Notes under the pieces: generated by a model | Database searches by the model: none | What the model was told of the DNA's origin: nothing | The model's input: the letters and a program-made list of their open reading frames with translations, nothing else | NCBI GenBank assembly: GCA_019693395.1 | Contig: JAAMXP010000244.1 | Span: forward strand, 1 to 38,606 | Length of the DNA stretch: 38,606 nt | Source of the DNA: Ettlia oleoabundans | Taxonomy: Eukaryota; Chlorophyta; Chlorophyceae; Chlamydomonadales | Reading direction: 5' to 3' | Shown here: one piece after another, positions 26,001 through 38,606 of the stretch | Position numbering within the stretch: the first letter of the stretch is position 1 | Layout of the letters: every line of letters starts with the position of its first letter | Made by a program: the position numbers and the translations under genes

Positions 26001-28714
26001 CTTAAGAAAGAGTTTGGTTTTATCCGACAGGTAGGCACCGTGTCTGCCTACACACAGCATGCCCCCATCCCCAGCTGGCATGCACACATTGTTTGCTGGG
26101 CTTGACCACCTCCAGCTCCAGCCGAACCTAGCGGCGGCACCGATGCTACTCTCCTCTCATGCTCTTTTTCAGCCGCACCAGTGGCCTTTTTGTTTTCCTA
26201 CACCTGCCTCTTCTCCAACCTGCAGCCCAACTCTTTGCACTTCCGCGGTTAGTCCGACCTTCCCGACCTTTCCCATCCAAACAGAAAGCCTGGATGACAG
26301 GTTCTCCCACCTACCTCTCTGTTTCCCTCCCTTCCCTCTGGTTGTCATGCTTTGTTTTGACACTGCTTTCTGTCGCCCTGCAGATGGACCGCCTAGGTGA
26401 CATGTTCTTCCACTTTTCGCAACTGGAGGGCTGGGGCCCCGAGGACATTAAGGTGGGTGCAGCAAGCTGTCAGTTGTGTGCACTGTATGGTGGTAATGCG
26501 GGGTATTGATCTGCTTAATCACACATGCACTCAATTCCTAACGTCCTTCACTCGCTCCATCCCATTGGACTGCTGTTTCCCTTTCCTCTGTGCAGGCGGG
26601 GGATGATGTGGAGTACACCATCCGCCGCGATCGGGACGGCAAGCTTAGCGCCGTGCAGGCAAGTCGGGCAGGAGCGCTGTCACGACAGCCAAGAGTGGGG
26701 TTGCGCAGGGCAACACGCTGGCGTAGATGCTTGTTAATATGTGGTGGGTTGGGGACTAGCTACCGCTCAATTGTGCCTGCCGCGCACTGCCGCTGGCTTC
26801 TTCTGCCTCCATGTGTCCGACTTCACTCTACCCAGGGGCTGCCTTGAGGGTGCCCGTATACACGTGTCCATTTGGCTGTCCAGCCCGCTGCTGCCAGCCC
26901 CTGACTGACCATTTCCCCTGCATTTACCACACCCGCAGATTCGGCGTGCCCCACCCGGCGCGGTTGTGTTTGAGGCAGTGGGCGAGGAGGTGTTGCGGGG
27001 TGTGGTGCTGGAGCGCCCTGTCACTGGAAAGCAGGTGAGCAGTGAAAATGGGGAGGGAGGGATACGAAGGCCCGTCTGCTATCCCACCCTGCCACTGCCA
27101 CAAATCCTTTCAATCTGAGGGATAGCAGACGGGCCGGAGCGCCACAGAGGCAGCCACTCACTCCTCCACTCCGCAGGTTGCTGCAGATCACGTGGTTTTC
27201 ACAAGCTGTCATTCTACTTGGCTGGCGTGTCGTAATCCACCCGCTGCCATGACGCCCGCTGCCCACACTAGCTCCCCTCACCTACAGCAACCTGTCCTGT
27301 TGCTCATTTCTCGCAGTACGTCGGTACCAGTGGCGTTTTGGAGTACGGTACCGCTCCAGACGAGGAAGCGGCTGGCGGCCAGGCAGCCCCCCCTGCGCCT
27401 CCGGGCCTGGTGCCCGGTAGGCCACGCTTGCCCTTTGGGCAGCGGGATGTTGTGCAGGGCAGCGGATCGCTGCGGGTGGGGGACCACGTCACTTTCCGCA
27501 TCATGACAAACCTGCAGGTGGGTATGCTGCCCACCTGCTGGTGCACGCCGGGTTTGCATTCGTGATGGGCAGGGGTTCCTGCGCTGGGCTCTGTGCATCG
27601 CCATTGCTTCTACCAGGCAATCCGAGAAGCAGGCCCAACACATGTTCCTCATGTTGGGAGCAGTCGCAACAGCTACCTCTCTGTTGATTGACCTGCGCTC
27701 ATCAAAGGGAGGTCCCATTCCGTTGCTTTCATGAGCAACACACAACGAACAAACAAGCTGCGTGCACCAACTGTGCAGGCGGCCAAGGCGGCATTGATGG
27801 CCTCTGTGCCTGGCGCTGCTCAGTATGCGGGCAAGCGAGCAGTGGAGGTGGCGCTGGTTCGCTACGCAGGGCTGGTCGTGCAGGTGCGGGATAGTCAGCA
27901 CTTGAATTTCGCCCCTCCCCCGCCACATCACCCACAGCACCCCTTCCCCAGTTTTCCAGGGCAACAGTCACGTTCACATGCCACATGCAACTCTGCTGCC
28001 TGCGGGTGCCAAGCAGGCACTGCAACGCACGCCATCAGCCATCCACATAGCAATGCATCTGGTTACAGATGGCGCCTTTCACGGCTGAAGCATTTTTGCT
28101 GTTCATTACCACCTTTGTGCTGCAGGTCAACCGTGAGCGCCAGTTTGGATTCATCCAGTATAACGAGGGCCAGCTTCTGCCACCAGGGCCATCAGCTGCC
28201 ACACCTGCCCCTGCTGTGTTGGGTGCTTCTGCTGCAACAGGCGAGGTGGCGGCAGAGGGCATGACTGCAGCTGGAGAGGAATCTGCGCATGGAGAAGGCA
28301 GGGGTGGCCTGGCAGCGGGCACAGCCGCCGAGGCGGCTCTTGATGCTTGTGCAGAGGCGCAGCCTGCAGGCGAGGGAAACACCCAGACTGGCCAGGCGGA
28401 GCATGAAGAGCAGCGTGCAGCAGCAGGAGAGCATCCTGATGTCGTGGCAGATGAGTCGTCTGGCGGCGACGCAGGAGCAGGCGCAGGCGCCGAGGTGCTT
28501 GGGGACGTGCCGCCGGCGGCTGCCATTCCTGCTCAGCCGGTTGCGGTTGCTGAAGAGGCGGCTGCGGGTGGGGAGGCTTCTCCTGCCCCCGCAGCTGCTG
28601 GCCCCCTACGGAAGCGCAAGCTGTTCTTCCACTTCAAGGAGGTGTGTGTGTGTGAGGTGGGGGGTGGGGTGCACCACCACAATACGTGCATGGGTGGGTA
28701 AGCAAGGATTGTCG

Positions 28715-28750
<36 letters not shown>

Positions 28751-29780
28751 CGTGGGGATGCATCACACCATCCTGCATCCAACAATCTGTGCCACACTCT
28801 GGTATCACCTGCGCACTGCAGGTGTCTGGCCATTACATCCTCAAGCCGGGGGACGAGGTGACTTTTGTACTGCACACCAACCTCAAAACGGGGGAGTTGA
28901 ATGCGCAGCGCGTGAGGCGCACAAAGGAGGGGCCGGAGCTGCCGCCGCCGGAGGGTGAGATCATACCCCGCTTCTGCAACATGACAAGTCAAGCCAGCAT
29001 TGGGTGGTTGTGTGACCGCCCATGGCATGCTGACCCCTCGGACCATGTCAGCATCAGCACAGCCTGCGCACCCACCACACCCTTTTCTCTGATCCCCAGC
29101 TTTGCCTCACATCACCCCCTGCCTTCCTGCTGTTGAGTGTGTCAATCAACACCGCCACTGCATGCTGCCTGGTGCAGAAAAACAGCCTGCCCCACGCCCC
29201 GATCCCGTGCCAGCCATCAACCCCCACAAGAACAAGTACTCTGGAAACCTGGCTGTGGGCAAGTACAAGCAGCCCAAAATTGCAAAGGGCCCGGGTGAGC
29301 TTTTTTTGCTCTGTGCTGCAACCGCAACGCTGGTATTGGTGTGCTGACCCCTGCATTGCACCTGCTGCCCCTTGTGTTGCAGATGGCACCCGTGGCTTTG
29401 AGTATCCCAGGCCTAATGCAGTGATGCCGCCGCTGCCTGCACTTGAGCCCAAGCCTGAGCCAGAACCAGAAGAGACGGGAGCAGCAGAGGACGCAGCAGC
29501 AGAGGCAGCTGGTCAGGCAGAGGCGTCAGCCGCAGTGGCAGCCCAAGATGCAGCCCCCACATCTGCAGGCGCTGCACCGGCACCTGCCACTTCCCTGTCG
29601 ACGCAGACGCTGGTGGTGTCCTCAGGCGATGCTGCCGGCCTGGCTGCTGCTGACAAGAAGGCAGTCAAGCTGAGCACCAGCCTAAGCATAGAGGCACCCG
29701 CGTTCGTGCCACGGGTGCTGAGCAGCAGCAGCCTTGACAAGGCACAGGTTGTGCAGCCCGCAGGCAGTGACAGCAACTGA
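23088..29780 (+). CDS. UNR: UNR/CSDE1-like RNA-binding protein with multiple cold-shock domains and SUZ-C-like end
   Basis: Modelled exons: 23088-23378, 23745-23836, 24154-24625, 24808-24906, 25180-25285, 25487-25584, 25908-26030, 26384-26452, 26596-26658, 26939-27034, 27317-27517, 27779-27883, 28126-28641, 28822-28954, 29178-29294, 29383-29780. All phases agree; 992 residues. Three canonical cold-shock domains carry FGF and FFH nucleic-acid-binding strands: about residues 88-147 (FGFVK, YFFHIND), 411-475 (EFGFIRQ, MFFHFSQL) and 600-815 (QFGFIQY, LFFHFKE). The last is split by an acidic Ala/Gly/Glu insert of about 145 residues. Between them lie degenerate domains lacking these residues (about 308-386 and 480-600). 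Near residue 850, KQPKIAKGPDGTRGF resembles the SUZ-C motif at the end of animal UNR. Animal UNR controls mRNA translation and stability in the cytoplasm; a similar role is inferred. The exon 9 donor is GC-type. The N-terminus is Ser/Pro/Gly-rich. Confidence 0.87.
27069..27135. repeat. Perfect 17-bp inverted repeat in UNR-like intron
   Basis: Arms at 27069-27085 and 27119-27135 are exact reverse complements (GGCCCGTCTGCTATCCC and its complement), separated by 33 nt. They lie in the intron after exon 10 and would form a stable RNA hairpin. Confidence 0.85.
28714..28751. repeat. CTGC tetranucleotide microsatellite
   Basis: About nine to ten tandem CTGC units in the intron between exons 13 and 14 of the UNR-like gene. 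Non-coding. Confidence 0.85.
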
Positions 29781-30461
29781 GGATTGCTGTGCCAGACGCA
29801 GTGCTTGTGAATTTGTTGGCCACCGTCCGCTGCAGACTTTCCGATAGGAGGTGTTTGGAGCCATCTGATGCAATGCAGCTTGAAAGCCCATCTTCATGGC
29901 TGCCCAACCAGTGCCAGCACTCCATGAGCTTCAGCAGCAACCAGCCAACACTGGAATAGCGTGATGTCATATACTGCCGTAAATGCTGTCAATGGTTTGG
30001 CGGAAAGAGAAAATTGAGGCAGTTCAAGGTTGTGCTGGCAGCGAGGGTGGGGTGGCAGGGAGACGGGCGAGGGGGAAGGTGGGACCTTGCCCCTATCCAT
30101 TGCCCCCCCCCAAGCAACTGCGTGGCGGTGAACTTGTGCGGCACATCCTGCCATCAAGCTGCATGGTGCTCCCATAATGCCACCTGCACGCTGCGGTCAA
30201 GCAAACAGATGCAATTAAGCCATCCATCGTACGCTATGCAGCCGTGCCTACACCCTGATTTGCCTACTGCATGACCTACATGCTGTACGCGCCTCCGTGC
30301 ACTACTGTTTGTGACTCGTAATGCGGGCCTCTCAGGTGCCTCATGTTACACTTGGCTCATGCAGCGCGCTAACAGCAGTTGGCTGGCCAGGCAAGCAGCC
30401 TTCAGAATGTGTTGCAGGCTGCAAACCACGGACACTGCCATTGTCGGCCAGCAAGCCCCTG
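29781..30461. terminator. Convergent 3' region of UNR-like and RID1-like genes
   Basis: 681 bp between two stop codons. The minus strand has TGTAA at 30350-30346, about 112 nt past the helicase stop, a credible polyadenylation signal. I see no TGTAA for the UNR-like gene. No coding exon is evident. Confidence 0.5.
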
Positions 30462-37307
<6,846 letters not shown>

Positions 37308-37593
37308 CGGGCCCTACCTGCCCTTTTGAGACTGTTGGCAAACCCAAGTGGCTCTTGACTACAAGGTGAGAGCAACACGATACATTTTTGGACGTAAACA
37401 ACTGGCCCAACGGGCTAACTGGCCGTAACTCGTTTGTTTGTATAATTCGCGCCCAGCTTACCTGGCGCCAGCACCTGCCATCTGGTCAGCTGTGCTCTTC
37501 CACAGCTCTTCCCAGGTATCTGTCGTGAATTTCCCTGGTCTTTTGTCACATTTTTCAGCAAGTCCGTTTGACACGCCGTGCCTTGCAGTTCCC
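37308..37593. promoter_or_regulatory. Divergent promoter region, RID1-like / membrane protein gene
   Basis: About 286 bp separate the helicase start from the next plus-strand start. The plus-strand frame is open back to about 37438, so a longer N-terminus or an upstream exon ending at the CCTTGCAG near 37588 is possible. Confidence 0.45.
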
Positions 37594-38295
37594 ATGGCCA
37601 CACTTGCCGCCGATGGGCTACGTGAGGCGCGGCCTGCTAATTCACGCATACAGTGCCGCAGTCGTATTGGCCGATGTTGGTCTAGGCGACAATTCAAGTC
37701 GCCTTATCCAGCTGTGCGGGAAGCAGCGGCGCTACTGCCACAACCGCCACGCCGCTCCTGCCGTACCCCAGCTGCTGGTGGGAAAAACATCGGGGGTAGG
37801 GACGGCGCAGAGGTTAGCAGCAACGCCAGAGAAAGCAGCCACAGCACGGGTAGAAGCAGTGGAGCAGCACTCCTTCTGGCGGCTGTGCTGCAAGTGTTGT
37901 TGTTGTCAGCGGCGCTTGCAGCCCTCATCATGCTGCCAGCACACCTCAGCGGGCAGCTGGCGGGGCAGCATGGCTGGCAAGCCAATGCCAGCTTCTGCTT
38001 CTACCTCTTCTTCTTTGCCAGCGGTACCATTGCACGCATGCTGAGGTACGGGCGGCTGGCACCTCGTCAGCAAGACGCACAGCGCGGTAGTGGCGACAGA
38101 AAGGCAGCGCTGATTCTGTTTGCAGCGGTGGCAGTTCCAGCTGGACACTACGGCGCATGGTGGGACACTATCCTCCTAGCACTCGGCCCAAGTGTTGTTT
38201 CTGCCAACCTGCAGCTGGTGCTGCCGCCCATCGGCTATGCCCTGATGCTGGGGGCGTGGGCGCTGAATGCCGCCGCTGCGTCAGCCCTGGGCAAG
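37594..38295 (+). CDS. Unrecognised membrane protein, 5' part
   Basis: One long exon from an ATG in good context (CCCATGG) to a GTGAGG donor after position 38295 codes for 234 residues. The first 105 residues are rich in Arg, Ser and Ala with few acidic residues, and could be an organelle transit peptide. Then come hydrophobic segments: ALLLAAVLQVLLLSAALAAL, ANASFCFYLFFFASGTIARM, AALILFAAVAVPAGHYGAWW, and two more through VLPPIGYALMLGAWALNAAA. The start is the first good ATG; the open frame extends upstream to 37438 without homology support. I recognise no family and propose no function. The gene continues at least one more exon: a candidate exon at 38478 would stop at 38535-38537, but this is uncertain and the gene may extend past the window. 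Confidence 0.55.
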
Positions 38296-38606
38296 GTGAG
38301 GTGCAAGCAAAAGACAGAAGTGCAATGCCCAGGTGGCGAGTTTGGCAAGAGCAGTCAGTTTGAGATTATGATGTTGTTTGCTCGATCATGTGTTGCCCAG
38401 TGTGATGGTGCCTTCCAACCTCTGCCATCCCACCTCTGCCTCAGTGACAGCCACTGAGGTGCAACTGTGCCTGGCAGGCCCCTAGCACAGAGACACCAAC
38501 ATCACCCTCTTTTACAACCGGACTCGTCCCTGGGTGAACCCCAGCATTCCAGCAGCCTGGTGGCCCGCCATTCCACTTCTGCCCACCTTGCTCCCCCCAC
38601 CCCCCC
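38296..38606 (+). other. Intron and possible last exon of the membrane protein gene
   Basis: This is intron sequence after the GTGAGG donor, then a CTGGCAG acceptor candidate at 38477. The following frame in phase 0 is short, Thr/Ser/Pro-rich and ends in TGA at 38535. Neither choice can be confirmed here. Confidence 0.35.

Overview
The window is nuclear DNA from a eukaryote, most likely a chlorophyte green alga (core chlorophyte or trebouxiophyte; the sequence does not fix the species). It is GC-rich, the genes are broken by many short-to-medium introns with CAG|GTGxGx donors and TGCAG acceptors, proteins carry Ala/Gly/Ser/Gln-rich inserts, and TGTAA, the usual chlorophyte polyadenylation signal, lies downstream of several stops. 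A plastid MEP-pathway enzyme and a plastid M48 protease fit a photosynthetic cell. No operons, CRISPR arrays, prokaryotic genes, rRNA or tRNA genes were recognised. All exon structures below were built by hand from splice signals, reading-frame phase and remembered family alignments.

Layout, left to right. (1) Positions 544-5841, minus: 5' part of a GRV2/RME-8/DNAJC13 endosomal protein, which runs off the left edge. (2) 6220-8418, plus: membrane RING-H2 protein with a SAP-like segment. (3) 8995-11775, plus: multi-pass membrane protein with an LHHY motif. (4) 12671-15536, plus: CAMK-like protein kinase. (5) 15998-17741, minus: IspF (MECDP synthase), with a run of N in one intron. (6) 18149-21020, plus: PGM48-type plastid M48 metalloprotease. 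(7) 21613-22855, minus: ankyrin-repeat protein. (8) 23088-29780, plus: a UNR/CSDE1-like protein with several cold-shock domains and a SUZ-C-like end. (9) 30462-37307, minus: RID1-type DEAH-box RNA helicase. (10) from 37594, plus: start of an unrecognised membrane protein that may run off the right edge.

Genes are closely packed. Four head-to-head pairs share 230-410 bp upstream regions (1/2, 5/6, 7/8, 9/10) and three pairs are tail-to-tail (4/5, 6/7, 8/9). The 5/6 pair is notable because both products act in the plastid. No single pathway unites the window; it reads as ordinary nuclear housekeeping sequence. Points of interest are the UNR-like protein (animal-like architecture in an apparent alga), a raised share of GC-AG introns (5 of about 73 donors modelled), low-complexity inserts in conserved proteins, a perfect intronic hairpin and two poorly characterised membrane proteins.
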